A stretch of DNA of 64,000 nucleotides, taken from NCBI RefSeq assembly GCF_019429625.1, contig NZ_JAHXRW010000002.1, positions 124,001-188,000 on the forward strand, given 5' to 3'. Positions 46,368 to 55,106 of this stretch are shown here, piece after piece. The notes below the pieces were generated by a model that was not told the DNA's origin, did no database searches, and saw only the letters and a list, made by a program, of their open reading frames with translations. The stretch is from Celeribacter sp. PS-C1 (lineage in GTDB: Bacteria; Pseudomonadota; Alphaproteobacteria; Rhodobacterales; Rhodobacteraceae). A program made the translations under genes and the position numbers. How positions within the stretch are numbered: position 1 is the first letter of the stretch; the number at the start of each line of letters is the position of its first letter.

Positions 46368-46835
46368 ATGCCCGATCCAAGCGACTTCACCACCTACCAA
46401 CCCGGCCAACTTCTGGCCCGTGGAGTCTCTCGCCACATGCGTAGCCATGACTTCACCTGCGTCGAGGAACTGGTGCCCGCCCGTGGCCTGCGCGTCGACG
46501 TCATGGCGCTGGGGCCAAAGGGCGAGGTCTGGGTGATCGAATGCAAATCCAGCCGCGCGGATTTCATATCGGACAGCAAATGGCAGGGCTATCTGGACTG
46601 GTGCGACCGCTATTTCTTCGCGGTCGATGCCGATTTTCCGGTCGAAATCCTGCCAGAAGGCGCGGGCCTCATCTTTGCGGATGGCTATGGCGCCGAGATT
46701 GTGCGAATGCCCGATGAAGACAAACTGCCGCCCGCCCGGCGCAAGAAAATCCATATGATCTTCGCCCGCACCGCCGCCGCGCGGCTCCAGAGCTACCGCG
46801 ATCCGGGCGTCGCCGGGATGTTCAAAGACACTTAG
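46368..46835 (+). CDS. mmcB: MmcB-like DNA-repair nuclease-fold protein
   Basis: 155 aa. The PD-(D/E)xK-like motif is VDVMALGPKGEVWVIECKSSRADF (E-x-K), as in MmcB, a conserved alphaproteobacterial protein thought to act in DNA repair. The ATG at 46368 is preferred to an upstream TTG. Confidence 0.8.
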   Translation: MPDPSDFTTYQPGQLLARGVSRHMRSHDFTCVEELVPARGLRVDVMALGPKGEVWVIECKSSRADFISDSKWQGYLDWCDRYFFAVDADFPVEILPEGAGLIFADGYGAEIVRMPDEDKLPPARRKKIHMIFARTAAARLQSYRDPGVAGMFKDT

Positions 46836-46891
46836 TCTTTTCCGTGGGGGAAATACTCCCGCCGGAGGCGTGCGGCCTCTCGGGCAGGGGC

Positions 46892-47083
46892 TTACTTCGC
46901 CAATTTACGCGCTTGCGCGGCAGCCGCCCGAAGCTCTTCGGCGATCTCTTCGGCCTCTTCCGGCTCGAAATCCATCGGAATCTCGATGCCACCTGTCGCC
47001 TCGATGAACATGCGCACCATGCCAAGCGTGGTCGGCCCGATCTGAAGATTGGCTTCGATGTCTTTTTCCGAGTTGATACCCAT
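46892..47083 (-). CDS. DUF6324-like small protein
   Basis: 63 aa, helical and acidic (GINSEKDIEANLQIGPTTLGM...DFEPEEAEEIAEELRAAAA). SD AAAGGAG lies 6 nt before ATG 47083. Matches a small alphaproteobacterial DUF family of unknown role. Confidence 0.72.
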   Translation of the reverse strand: MGINSEKDIEANLQIGPTTLGMVRMFIEATGGIEIPMDFEPEEAEEIAEELRAAAAQARKLAK

Positions 47084-47272
47084 GACGGCTCCTTTGTGGA
47101 TGAGAAAGGCGTTTACGCGTTTGAGGCAGATGAGGCAAGTCGGCTCTGGGCCAGCGCGGCCTTGCCCCTCTGCACAGAGAAGCGTTTTGCGAAAAATCTG
47201 CCCGTGAAAGCGCCGTTTTGTCGAAACTGCCTCTTGCATTCATCATCACAGGACAGTAAATCCCCCGACAGT

Positions 47273-47349
47273 GCCGCCTTAGCTCAGTTGGTTAGAGCGC
47301 CTGATTGTGGATCAGGAGGTCCCCCGTTCGAGCCGGGGAGGTGGTACCA
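47273..47349 (+). tRNA. tRNA-His (anticodon GTG)
   Basis: Full cloverleaf: acceptor GCCGCCT/AGGTGGT, anticodon stem CTGAT/ATCAG with loop TGTGG (GTG), T arm CCCCG/CGGGG, and encoded CCA. The discriminator base is A73 and the base before G1 is T, so no G-1 is encoded, which is typical of alphaproteobacteria and unlike most bacteria. Confidence 0.97.
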
Positions 47350-47721
47350 CTCTCCCCCCTCTGTAGATGAGTTGTTACGCGTCAGTCGGCTCGTTTTTGA
47401 TCCGCTGTCTTTCATGTCGCGTGATCTGTTATGCCCGCGCATAGAATTCGCTGGCATGAGTAATTTCTGCATTCGCATCTCTTGTTTGCAATCTTCTTTG
47501 ACCCTTCGCCTAAGCGTCTTTTCCGTCTTGGGAGCGCCCAAACGTGTGACGTGGCCATGCTGCCGACCCCTCTCTCCCTGTAGGAAAGCGATGCGCGCGG
47601 CATTGGCGCGCATCCGTCTGCTAACACCCGAAATTCAAGGTGAAATTTCCTCATTGCATTCGGCTGCGACAAAATGTAGCAATTTCTAAAATTGCGTGTT
47701 AGTCTCCTTCTTAGGGAGGAC
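47350..47721. other. Gap after tRNA-His
   Basis: 372 nt. It holds a short perfect hairpin GCAATTT-CTA-AAATTGC near 47680, close to the start of the 39-codon ORF. I see no other feature. Confidence 0.5.
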
Positions 47722-47841
47722 ATGATGCACCTTTATGTCGTAGGATTGGCCTATTCGGCCCTGGTCCTGCTTCCGGTCGCATTGTTCGCACTTGCAGTCT
47801 GTGATTGCTGCAAGGACAGAACAGAAGACGGGGCAGCTTGA
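47722..47841 (+). CDS. Small membrane ORF with a CDCC motif, 39 aa
   Basis: Begins ATGATG after a strong SD (GGGAGGA). A hydrophobic stretch (about residues 9-26) is followed by CDCC (27-30) and a short polar tail that ends in Ala-Ala. It would place a cysteine pair next to a membrane helix. No homolog is known to me. The SD, the helix and the clean stop support translation. Confidence 0.5.
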   Translation: MMHLYVVGLAYSALVLLPVALFALAVCDCCKDRTEDGAA

Positions 47842-47972
47842 CCAAAAACGAACACTCCCGACTGTTGGCCTGTGATGGGCCTCATGTTCGGGGGGAGGAA
47901 CGCGGCGCAGGGGAGGGCGCCGCGTTCTCTGTTTTCAGAAGGTCGAATTTTAGAAAGAGAGATGTGCCGCGG

Positions 47973-48308
47973 TCAGTTCGACGGCGTTTCGACGGCAATC
48001 CGCTGGCGCAGCGCGCCGGACGCGGCATCGAAAATCAGAATCTCATCCCCGGCCACCACAGCAACCCAATCGGGCCCGCGCGTCACCGCCTCGGGCGTCA
48101 CACCTTCGGGCAGATCGAGTGTCTCGGGCCAGCTCAGCGCAGGTCCCGTGTCCTCGAAATCAGGGAAGCGCGTGACAAGCAGGCCGATGAGCACTAGAAA
48201 CCCGACAATCATCACCCCCAAAAGCCCGGTGACCAGCCGACGCAACAGCGTCAGCCCGGCCGCGTCTTTCGGGTCCAATTCGAAGTCCTTACCTGCCGGA
48301 TCATCCAT
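47973..48308 (-). CDS. DUF6476-like small membrane protein
   Basis: 111 aa with one helix (about residues 26-46, VTGLLGVMIVGFLVLIGLLV) and a small periplasmic domain (GPDWVAVVAGDEILIFDAASGALRQRI). Its ATG (48308) overlaps the ATG of the divergent RluA-family gene in CATG. SD AAAGGAG lies about 12 nt upstream. Function unknown. Confidence 0.7.
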   Translation of the reverse strand: MDDPAGKDFELDPKDAAGLTLLRRLVTGLLGVMIVGFLVLIGLLVTRFPDFEDTGPALSWPETLDLPEGVTPEAVTRGPDWVAVVAGDEILIFDAASGALRQRIAVETPSN

Positions 48309-49323
48309 GATTGTCACCGTCTCCTTTACCATCGGGGAACACCCGCCCAAACGTCTTGATAAGGCGATTGCCCGCGATGTGCCAGAAGAAGCCACGCTGT
48401 CGCGCTCGCGGCTCGTGAAACTTTTGGCCGAGGGCGCCGTGAAGGTGAACGGCGTGGTGGTCACGGATCAGAAGGGCAAGATAGAAGAGGGCGACCAAAT
48501 TGAGATCACGGTCGAAGAGGCCACCGAGATCGAGCTCAAATCCGAAGACATCCCACTCGACGTGATCTACGAAGATGACGATCTGATCGTGGTGAACAAA
48601 CCCGTCGGCATGGTCGTCCACCCGGCGCCTGGCAGCCCCTCGGGCACTTTGGTCAACGCCTTGATGCATCATTGCGGCGAGAGCCTGTCGGGGATCGGCG
48701 GCGAAAAACGCCCCGGCATCGTGCACCGGATCGACAAGGACACCTCGGGGATTCTGGTCGTCGCGAAATCCGACAAGGCGCACCAAGGTCTTGCGAAACA
48801 ATTCGAAAAACACACGGTCGAGCGCAAATATTTCGCGCTGGTCTATGGCGCGCCGGACCCGATGGACCCGCGCCTGCGCGGTGTCAAAGGCGTGAGTTTC
48901 GAGGGCTCGAACATTCTGCGCATCACCACTATGCTTGGCCGTCACAAGACGGATCGTCAAAAGCAAGCCGTGTCCTTCACCGAGGGCCGCCACGCGATCA
49001 CCCGCGCGCGGGTTCTGGAACTTTACGGCACACCGCCGCAATTGGCGCTGGTGGAATGCTGGCTTGAAACCGGGCGCACGCATCAAATCCGTGTTCATAT
49101 GGCGCATGCCGGGCATGGATTGGTCGGCGATCAGACCTATGGCGGTCGGCGGAAACTCAACCATAAAGCGCTGTCTGACGCGGCGCGCGATGCGGTTGAT
49201 GCCTTCCCGCGTCAGGCGCTTCACGCCGCTGTTTTGGGCTTTATCCATCCGGTGACCCGTGAAGAGATGCGGTTCGAGGCACCTTTGCCAGAGGACATGC
49301 AGATGCTCCTCGACACGCTTTAA
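48307..49323 (+). CDS. RluA-family pseudouridine synthase
   Basis: 338 aa. An N-terminal S4 domain (SRSRLVKLLAEGAVKVNGVVV) is followed by a catalytic domain with HRIDKDTSGILVVAKS (catalytic Asp) and LETGRTHQIRVH. It modifies uridine in 23S rRNA (RluD-type). The start at 48307 lacks a clear SD and overlaps the divergent gene's ATG. Confidence 0.92.
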   Translation: MIVTVSFTIGEHPPKRLDKAIARDVPEEATLSRSRLVKLLAEGAVKVNGVVVTDQKGKIEEGDQIEITVEEATEIELKSEDIPLDVIYEDDDLIVVNKPVGMVVHPAPGSPSGTLVNALMHHCGESLSGIGGEKRPGIVHRIDKDTSGILVVAKSDKAHQGLAKQFEKHTVERKYFALVYGAPDPMDPRLRGVKGVSFEGSNILRITTMLGRHKTDRQKQAVSFTEGRHAITRARVLELYGTPPQLALVECWLETGRTHQIRVHMAHAGHGLVGDQTYGGRRKLNHKALSDAARDAVDAFPRQALHAAVLGFIHPVTREEMRFEAPLPEDMQMLLDTL

Positions 49324-49454
49324 ACGTCCGTTTTTTGTAACATGCGACCACATGGCCGTGAGCCGGGTGAAATCTTGACGGTTTCGCTTGGGGAACTTTG
49401 TGGCTTCGGTCATGGTTTGTTCAGACCTAGAGGATACCAATGCGCATGCGCCCC

Positions 49455-49483
49455 CTTGAAAGCGCTAACAGGCCTTCCTAAAT
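49455..49483 (+). promoter_or_regulatory. Candidate sigma-32 promoter for rpoH
   Basis: CTTGAAA-N15-CCTAAAT, close to the heat-shock sigma consensus, 50 nt before rpoH. Suggests autoregulation. Confidence 0.5.
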
Positions 49484-49532
49484 GGCATGTTAAGCCTTAT
49501 AACATAGGCGTGACGCGGGAGAGATGTGAGAG

Positions 49533-50429
49533 ATGAGTAACTACGCCAATTTGCCGGCTCCGAGCCCCGAACAGGGTTTGAACCGCTATTTGCAGGAAAT
49601 CCGCAAGTTCCCGATGCTGGAACCCGAGGAAGAATACATGCTGGCGAAACGCTGGGTGGATCACGAGGACGCCAACGCGGCGCATAAGCTCGTGACCTCG
49701 CACCTGCGTTTGGCCGCCAAAATCGCCATGGGCTATCGCGGCTACGGATTGCCGCAGGCTGAGGTTGTGTCCGAGGCCAATGTGGGCCTGATGCAGGCGG
49801 TGAAACGCTTTGATCCGGAAAAGGGCTTCCGCCTCTCGACCTATGCGATGTGGTGGATTCGCGCGAGCATTCAGGAATACATCCTGCGCTCCTGGTCTCT
49901 GGTGAAACTCGGGACGACGTCGGCGCAAAAGAAACTGTTCTTCAACCTGCGCAAGGCGAAGGCCCGCATCGGTGCCTTTGAAGATGGCGATTTGCACCCT
50001 GACAACGTCAAACAGATCGCAACCGATCTCGGCGTGACCGAGGACGAGGTGATCTCGATGAACCGGCGGATGTCGGGCGGTGATGCGTCCCTCAATGCCA
50101 CCGTCGGCAATGACGAGGAAGGTTCCGCCCAGTGGCAGGACTGGCTTGAGGACGAAAACGCCGATCAGGCCGCCGATTACGAGGCCCGCGACGAGATGGA
50201 CACTCGCCGCCAGCTTTTGGTGCAGGCGATGGATGTGCTCAATGAGCGCGAAAAAGACATCCTGATGCAGCGCCGCCTCAAGGATCAGCCAGTGACGCTC
50301 GAAGAACTGTCGAGCCAATATGACGTCTCCCGCGAACGCATCCGTCAAATCGAGGTGCGTGCGTTTGAGAAGTTGCAGAAAAGGATGCAGGAGTTGGCGA
50401 AGGAACAGGGCATTCTCGAAGGCGCCTGA
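49533..50429 (+). CDS. rpoH: RpoH, heat-shock sigma factor
   Basis: 298 aa. The RpoH box QKKLFFNLR is present (near residue 130), and region 4.2 has [18 protein letters not shown]. It directs the heat-shock response and, in Rhodobacter relatives, overlaps with the RpoE singlet-oxygen response. An SD-like GAGAG precedes the ATG. Confidence 0.97.
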   Translation: MSNYANLPAPSPEQGLNRYLQEIRKFPMLEPEEEYMLAKRWVDHEDANAAHKLVTSHLRLAAKIAMGYRGYGLPQAEVVSEANVGLMQAVKRFDPEKGFRLSTYAMWWIRASIQEYILRSWSLVKLGTTSAQKKLFFNLRKAKARIGAFEDGDLHPDNVKQIATDLGVTEDEVISMNRRMSGGDASLNATVGNDEEGSAQWQDWLEDENADQAADYEARDEMDTRRQLLVQAMDVLNEREKDILMQRRLKDQPVTLEELSSQYDVSRERIRQIEVRAFEKLQKRMQELAKEQGILEGA

Positions 50430-50456
50430 TCTTTTAGACGATCAACGAATTCATAG

Positions 50457-50483
50457 GGGTGGCCGCACGGCTGCCCCTTTTTC
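50457..50483 (+). terminator. Intrinsic terminator after rpoH
   Basis: GGGGTGGC/GCTGCCCC stem (with two wobble pairs) and a TTTTT tail. Confidence 0.75.
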
Positions 50484-50536
50484 TTTAGTCCTGTTCGGCG
50501 CATGATGGCGGTAACATGATAGAAGGAGAACGGCAC

Positions 50537-51505
50537 ATGACACCTGTCCGCTTCGGCGTTTTGGGCGCTGCGAATTTTGCCCGCGAACATATGGCCCGCG
50601 CGATCCATGAGGCGGAAGGCGCCACATTCGCCGCCCTCGCCACCTCATCCATGGAAAAAGCCGCACCGTTTCAGGCCTTTGCCCCCGATCTCAAAGTCTT
50701 CACCGACTACGACGCCATGCTGGCCTCGGACGAGATCGACGCGGTCTATATTCCGTTGCCAAATCACCTGCATATCGAGTGGAGCCTCAAGGCGCTCGCT
50801 GCCGGTAAACATGTGCTCTGCGAAAAACCCATCGCGATGAAGGCAGGCGAGATCGACGCCCTGATTGCCAAGCGCGACGAGACAGGGTTGCTCTGTGCAG
50901 AGGCCTATATGATTGTACATCACCCGCAATGGCAGCGGGTGCGTTCCCTTTTGGCCGAAGGTGAGATCGGCGATTTGATCCGGGTCGATGTTGCGTTTTC
51001 CTTTGACAATCCTGACATAGACAACATCCGCAACCGCCCGGAGACCGGCGGTGGGGCCTTAGGCGACATTGGCGTCTATGCCATGGGCTGTACGCGGTTT
51101 GCGACCGGGGAGGAGCCCGTCGAGATCACCTACGCCGAGATCACCCGCGAGAACGGCGTCGATGTCAGTTCCGAATTTTCCGCGCGTTTCCCGAGCTTTG
51201 CCTACCACGGCTATGTCTCGATGCGCATGGCGCCCTTCCAGGAGGTGCGCTTCCATGGTCGCAAGGGCGTCATCATCGTCAAAACTCCGTTCAACGCCGC
51301 AGTCGCGGGACAGGCGGAGATCGAGATACGCGATACCCAATGTGGGCTGAAACTCGAACGTTTCCCCCGTGTGCGCCAATATGTCTGTCAGGTCGAAAAC
51401 TTTGTCCGCTCTGTGCGGGACGGGGCGGAGTATCCTTGGAGCTTGGAGAATGCGCGCGGCACACAGGCAATGATCGATAGCGTATTTGATGCGGATCAAG
51501 GCTGA
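50537..51505 (+). CDS. Gfo/Idh/MocA-family oxidoreductase
   Basis: 322 aa NAD(P)-dependent sugar oxidoreductase. Rossmann GVLGAANFA, the EKP motif (CEKPIAMK, about residue 90) and GGGALGDIGVYAMG support it. Start ATG 50537 follows AAGGAGA. Substrate unknown. Confidence 0.88.
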   Translation: MTPVRFGVLGAANFAREHMARAIHEAEGATFAALATSSMEKAAPFQAFAPDLKVFTDYDAMLASDEIDAVYIPLPNHLHIEWSLKALAAGKHVLCEKPIAMKAGEIDALIAKRDETGLLCAEAYMIVHHPQWQRVRSLLAEGEIGDLIRVDVAFSFDNPDIDNIRNRPETGGGALGDIGVYAMGCTRFATGEEPVEITYAEITRENGVDVSSEFSARFPSFAYHGYVSMRMAPFQEVRFHGRKGVIIVKTPFNAAVAGQAEIEIRDTQCGLKLERFPRVRQYVCQVENFVRSVRDGAEYPWSLENARGTQAMIDSVFDADQG

Positions 51506-51557
51506 CGCGCGCGACTCGCGCTATTCTATATATGTTGGAACGGCAAAGGAGGATGAC

Positions 51558-51611
51558 ATGAGAATGTCTCGCATGACTGGCCAGAACAACATGGAGGATC
51601 CGCCGCAATAA
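51558..51611 (+). CDS. Candidate 17-aa leader peptide/small ORF
   Basis: ATG with an excellent SD (AAAGGAGGA, 5 nt spacing), Met-rich (four Met), stop TAA at 51609. No family. It could be a leader peptide or a real small protein of the transcript that ends at 51888. Confidence 0.4.
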   Translation: MRMSRMTGQNNMEDPPQ

Positions 51612-51859
51612 CCGGTGCCTCCGGCTCAAGTGGTTCGAAACCGTGGAGGGAAGTCGACCGCAGGGCTGAAGGCAGAGGTTGGAGGGTTCGCCGCACGGGT
51701 GCCGCCGATTGAGGCTTGTGACCCCGGATGAAGCGAGACGGAGGAGCGTGTGCCCCCTCGCTCAAAGGGCCGACACCTGTGATGACGAACCTGCCAAACC
51801 GGGCCGTGTGTATATGGTGGCAGTTGTAGACTGAGAAGTCCTCAGGGAGGTAAATGTGT

Positions 51860-51888
51860 GGGCGCCCATTGGGCGCCCTTGTTTGTTT
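51860..51888 (+). terminator. Intrinsic terminator
   Basis: GGGCGCCC-ATT-GGGCGCCC stem and a T-rich tail (TTGTTTGTTT), before the lipase gene. Confidence 0.85.
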
Positions 51889-51941
51889 GGTCCGCTTTGC
51901 CTGACTTGTTTTGACCAGAGCGTGCGGCCATATGCTTTCCT

Positions 51942-52709
51942 ATGAAGAGTTTGTTTTACGCACTTTGTCTGAGTGGATTGTTTCTGCCTATGGCGGTGGA
52001 TTCTTCGGCTGTGTCGGCCCCCCACTGCGTGATCCTTTTACACGGTCTCGCGCGCACCGATGCTTCCATGTTGGTTATGGAACACACCTTGGAGGCGGCG
52101 GGCTATCAGGTCGTCAATCAGGACTACCCGTCGCGCGAGGCGCCTGTGGCGCTTTTGGCCGATCCGGCGTTGCGTGGAGCACGCGCGAACTGTGGTGAGG
52201 ATGCGGCGCCAGATGTGGTGACCCACTCCATGGGCGCGATCCTGTTGCGCAGCTTTGCCGCCGACCACCCAGAGTTGGACTGGGGCCGTGTCGTAATGCT
52301 TGGTCCGCCCAACCATGGCTCCGAGATCATCGACACCTTCGGGGAGTATGCCGCCTTCGAGAGTGCCAACGGCCCGGCGGGGTTGCAGCTTGGCACAGAG
52401 AGCCTGCCCGACAGCCTGCCGCCCGTGCCGTTTGAGACCGGGGTGATCGCCGGGAACCAGTCGTTCAACCCGATCCTCTCGGCAGTGATCGAAGGCGAGG
52501 ACGATGGCAAGGTGTCCATCGAAAGCACCAAGGTCGCGGGCATGGCCGCGCATCTGACCCTGCCGGTGACGCACACCTTCATGATGCAAAACCCACGCGT
52601 CATCGTTCAGACCTTGCACTTTCTCGACACCGGCGCGTTCGAGCCGGACCTGAGCGCAGGCGCGGCGCTCAGCCGGTTGTGGGAGTTGGGTGTGGAGGCG
52701 GTTGAGTAG
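51942..52709 (+). CDS. Secreted alpha/beta-fold lipase-like hydrolase
   Basis: 255 aa with a signal peptide (about 1-26), then [14 protein letters not shown] (oxyanion region), the nucleophile elbow THSMGA and a C-terminal catalytic His (LPVTHTFMM). Periplasmic esterase/lipase, substrate unknown. It ends 3 nt before the convergent dipeptidase. Confidence 0.85.
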   Translation: MKSLFYALCLSGLFLPMAVDSSAVSAPHCVILLHGLARTDASMLVMEHTLEAAGYQVVNQDYPSREAPVALLADPALRGARANCGEDAAPDVVTHSMGAILLRSFAADHPELDWGRVVMLGPPNHGSEIIDTFGEYAAFESANGPAGLQLGTESLPDSLPPVPFETGVIAGNQSFNPILSAVIEGEDDGKVSIESTKVAGMAAHLTLPVTHTFMMQNPRVIVQTLHFLDTGAFEPDLSAGAALSRLWELGVEAVE

Positions 52710-52712
52710 AGA

Positions 52713-53882
52713 TTACTCTGGCAGAACCGCCCCCAGAACCCGCATCATATTGCCCCCCATGACACCGGCGATCTGATCTTCCGTGAGGCCCTGATCCATA
52801 AGCGCCTGCGTCAGCGCCGCCAATTCCGAGGTGTCGAATTCTACCGTCACCGAGCCATCGTAGTCTGATCCGAGTGCGACATGATCGGCGCCGACAAGAT
52901 CGACCGCCGCCTTGATCGTCTTGGCGACCCCCGCGGGAGAGGCGTCACAGGTCACATCCGCCCAGTAGCCTATGCCGATGACGCCGCCTGTTGCCGCGAT
53001 CTGCTGCATCAGATCGTCTTCGAAATTGCGTTTCACCGGGCAATGCGAATGGATGCCGGTGTGCGATAGCACAAGCGGCTGGTCGGTCATCTCAATCACT
53101 TCATGTGCCATCTTTGGCGAGGCGTGCGCGAGATCGATCACCATCTGTTTGCCGATCAACTCCTGCACCACAGCACGGCCAAAGTCGGTCAGCCCAGTGT
53201 CGTCCTCACCATGCAGAGAGCCCCCCAACGCATTGTCGAAGAAATGCGTGAGCCCCATCAGGCGATAGCCCGCGTCATAAATCCGGTCCAGATTGGCGAG
53301 ATCGCCCTCGAGAATATGCCCGCCCTCTGCGCCCAGGAGCGCGCCGGTCAGGGGGTGGCCTTCGGCCCGCGCTGTCAGCACCGCGTCGAGGTCGGATTTC
53401 GCACGAATGATCCGCACCTGATCGGGGGCTTCCGCCTCATAGCCCTGCATGCGTTTCGCCATATAGAGCCCGCGCTCGGTCAGGTCTTTCCAGCTCTTCA
53501 CCGGCCAAAGTTCCCCGATGGCCAAAAGCGTGATGTTGTCCCGCGCATCAGCTGAATTGTGGTCGTAATTTTGTCCAGCTGGGCTTTTGGTCACGGCAGT
53601 AAAAACCTGAACCGCGACATTGCCCTCGCGCAGGCGCGGGAAATCGACGTGGCCGCGATCACCGCGTTTCAATAGGTCGCGGTTCCACAGCAGGCTGTCG
53701 GCATGCAAATCGCCGATCACGATCCTGTCGTGCAGCGCCTGTGCCTCGGCGGAGACCGGGTAGGGCGCGTGCTCGACCATGCCGTTCTGGCCTTTCTCTA
53801 CGATGCCGGGCAAGACGCCAAAGAAAAACGCTGCGCCTGCGACGATCACCAGCCCAAGGCCACGTCCAATCCATTTGATCAT
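52713..53882 (-). CDS. Membrane-anchored M19-family dipeptidase
   Basis: 389 aa. N-terminal helix (IGRGLGLVIVAGAAFFFGVL), then the renal-dipeptidase fold with DLHADS (HxD metal ligands), GAEGGHILEGD, and VLSHTGIHSHCPVKRN with LGSDYDG near the end. Start ATG 53882 follows GGGAGG. Hydrolyses D- or L-dipeptides in the periplasm. Confidence 0.9.
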   Translation of the reverse strand: MIKWIGRGLGLVIVAGAAFFFGVLPGIVEKGQNGMVEHAPYPVSAEAQALHDRIVIGDLHADSLLWNRDLLKRGDRGHVDFPRLREGNVAVQVFTAVTKSPAGQNYDHNSADARDNITLLAIGELWPVKSWKDLTERGLYMAKRMQGYEAEAPDQVRIIRAKSDLDAVLTARAEGHPLTGALLGAEGGHILEGDLANLDRIYDAGYRLMGLTHFFDNALGGSLHGEDDTGLTDFGRAVVQELIGKQMVIDLAHASPKMAHEVIEMTDQPLVLSHTGIHSHCPVKRNFEDDLMQQIAATGGVIGIGYWADVTCDASPAGVAKTIKAAVDLVGADHVALGSDYDGSVTVEFDTSELAALTQALMDQGLTEDQIAGVMGGNMMRVLGAVLPE

Positions 53883-54037
53883 TGAAAATCCTCCCGTATT
53901 GCACGTGACCCTAGGCGCAGTCTGAAAATCGCCCAAATGAAACCTCGCGTCATCGCGGATCATTGTCCTATGATCATGGTGATTTTGGTCGCGGGGTCTT
54001 CGCGTTAAACTGCTGAAACAGAGGAAAGGAATCATCC

Positions 54038-54355
54038 ATGGCCGACCCGCATGAATTCGATCACGTGATGCCCGAAATGGGTGGCAAAAAGCCTGTGCGG
54101 CCCGAGGAAATCTCCGAGAACATCGGCGCGCGTATCCTGCATTCGATCATCATCTGGGTGATGATGAGCTTTGCCTCGACCATTATCGGCGTTTTGGCGG
54201 TGTTGCAGGCGATCATCATGCTGATGAACGGCAAAAAGCCCAATGACCGTGTGGCGGATGCAGGCACCGATATTGGCATCTGGTTCGCCAAGGCGACGCG
54301 TTACATCACAGGTGACAGCGAGGTGAAGCCTTGGCCTTGGACGGAGCTCGACTGA
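54038..54355 (+). CDS. DUF4389 membrane protein
   Basis: 105 aa with one or two helices (ILHSIIIWVMMSFASTIIGVLAVLQAIIML), then a short soluble tail. Matches DUF4389, unknown function. SD AGGAA precedes it. It is followed 1 nt later by the DksA-like gene. Confidence 0.82.
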   Translation: MADPHEFDHVMPEMGGKKPVRPEEISENIGARILHSIIIWVMMSFASTIIGVLAVLQAIIMLMNGKKPNDRVADAGTDIGIWFAKATRYITGDSEVKPWPWTELD

Positions 54356-54356
54356 G

Positions 54357-54626
54357 ATGGCAGGCGGCTGGGCAAAAGACGGCGCGGTGAGCGAACAGAT
54401 CGAGGCCTCGATCTCGGACGAATTGGCACGGATGAAACAGACCCGCGCACCGGTGGGCGAAAGCTTTCATGAGTGTGCCGAATGCGGCGAGGACATCCCA
54501 GAGGCGCGGCGCAAGGCCATTCCGGGTGTGAAGCTTTGCATCGACTGCCAGCAGGAACGTGACGGGGCCTACAAGGCCCGCGGTGGCATCAACCGGCGTG
54601 GGTCGAAAGACAGTCAGTTGAAGTGA
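54357..54626 (+). CDS. DksA/TraR-family zinc-finger protein
   Basis: 89 aa. C-terminal zinc finger CAECG (about 40-44) and CIDCQ (about 60-64). Short TraR/YbiI-like member; may bind RNA polymerase through the secondary channel like TraR. Its stop TGA overlaps none of the convergent GNAT gene (they meet at TGA|TCA). Confidence 0.85.
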   Translation: MAGGWAKDGAVSEQIEASISDELARMKQTRAPVGESFHECAECGEDIPEARRKAIPGVKLCIDCQQERDGAYKARGGINRRGSKDSQLK

Positions 54627-55106
54627 TCACCTGAGATCAAGCCGCAGAATGTGCTGCGGCCCCAATCCTCCGCCATGATAGAGCGCGCCGGTGTCGGTGA
54701 ACCCGCCGTTCAGGTAAGCCTTGCGAGCATGCGGATTGCGGCAATTTACCGTGAGGTAGCAGAGGCTACGCTCCGAGTAAGTCTTAGCCAGATAGACTTT
54801 GAGCATCGCGCAGGCCCCGGAGGCAACCCCGCGCCCCTGTGCCTTGTGATCAATCAGAAACATCCTAAGCCCAAGTGCGCCCGGCTCTGAGAACTCATGC
54901 GTCTCGGCATAGCTTCGATCAATGGCGAAAAAGCCGACGGGCGCGCCACTTTCCTCGATCACATGACCGTCACGATCCTCGGGCGCGCGGCCCATGGTCT
55001 CGGCGGGCAGGTCGGAAAACTGCGCTTGCTCCGGCGGCAAGGAAAACCCCGCAACACGGTGCAACGCGCTGCGGGGCAGGGGATTTATCGTGAGGCCGGA
55101 GCTCAC
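54627..55106 (-). CDS. GNAT family N-acetyltransferase
   Basis: 159 aa. The acetyl-CoA motif is QGRGVASGAC (near residue 90), followed by NCRNPHARKAYLNGGF. Overlaps the end of pepF by 4 nt. Confidence 0.85.
   Translation of the reverse strand: MSSGLTINPLPRSALHRVAGFSLPPEQAQFSDLPAETMGRAPEDRDGHVIEESGAPVGFFAIDRSYAETHEFSEPGALGLRMFLIDHKAQGRGVASGACAMLKVYLAKTYSERSLCYLTVNCRNPHARKAYLNGGFTDTGALYHGGGLGPQHILRLDLR

Larger units (their letters stand above)
51506..51941 (+). other. Gap with short ORFs and a terminator; possible small RNA
   Basis: 436 nt with no long ORF. It begins with a promoter-like TCTATATATG, holds the 17-codon ORF at 51558, and ends in a hairpin terminator. A second start with a strong SD (AGGGAGG, ATG 51854, 16 codons) overlaps that hairpin, so it is probably not real. 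The middle part is GC-rich and could fold, but I cannot name an RNA family. Confidence 0.45.

Noticed and set aside
46173-46754. Antisense frame crossing mmcB and the 6S candidate
   Set aside because: Shadow of mmcB; RNA features explain the left part better.
51612-51850. RNase P, tmRNA or SRP RNA
   Set aside because: The conserved sequence blocks of these RNAs (for example GAGGAAAGTCC or GGAAGGAAGC) are absent.
51854-51904. 16-codon ORF with strong SD overlapping the terminator
   Set aside because: The sequence is mostly the terminator stem itself, so the start is probably accidental.
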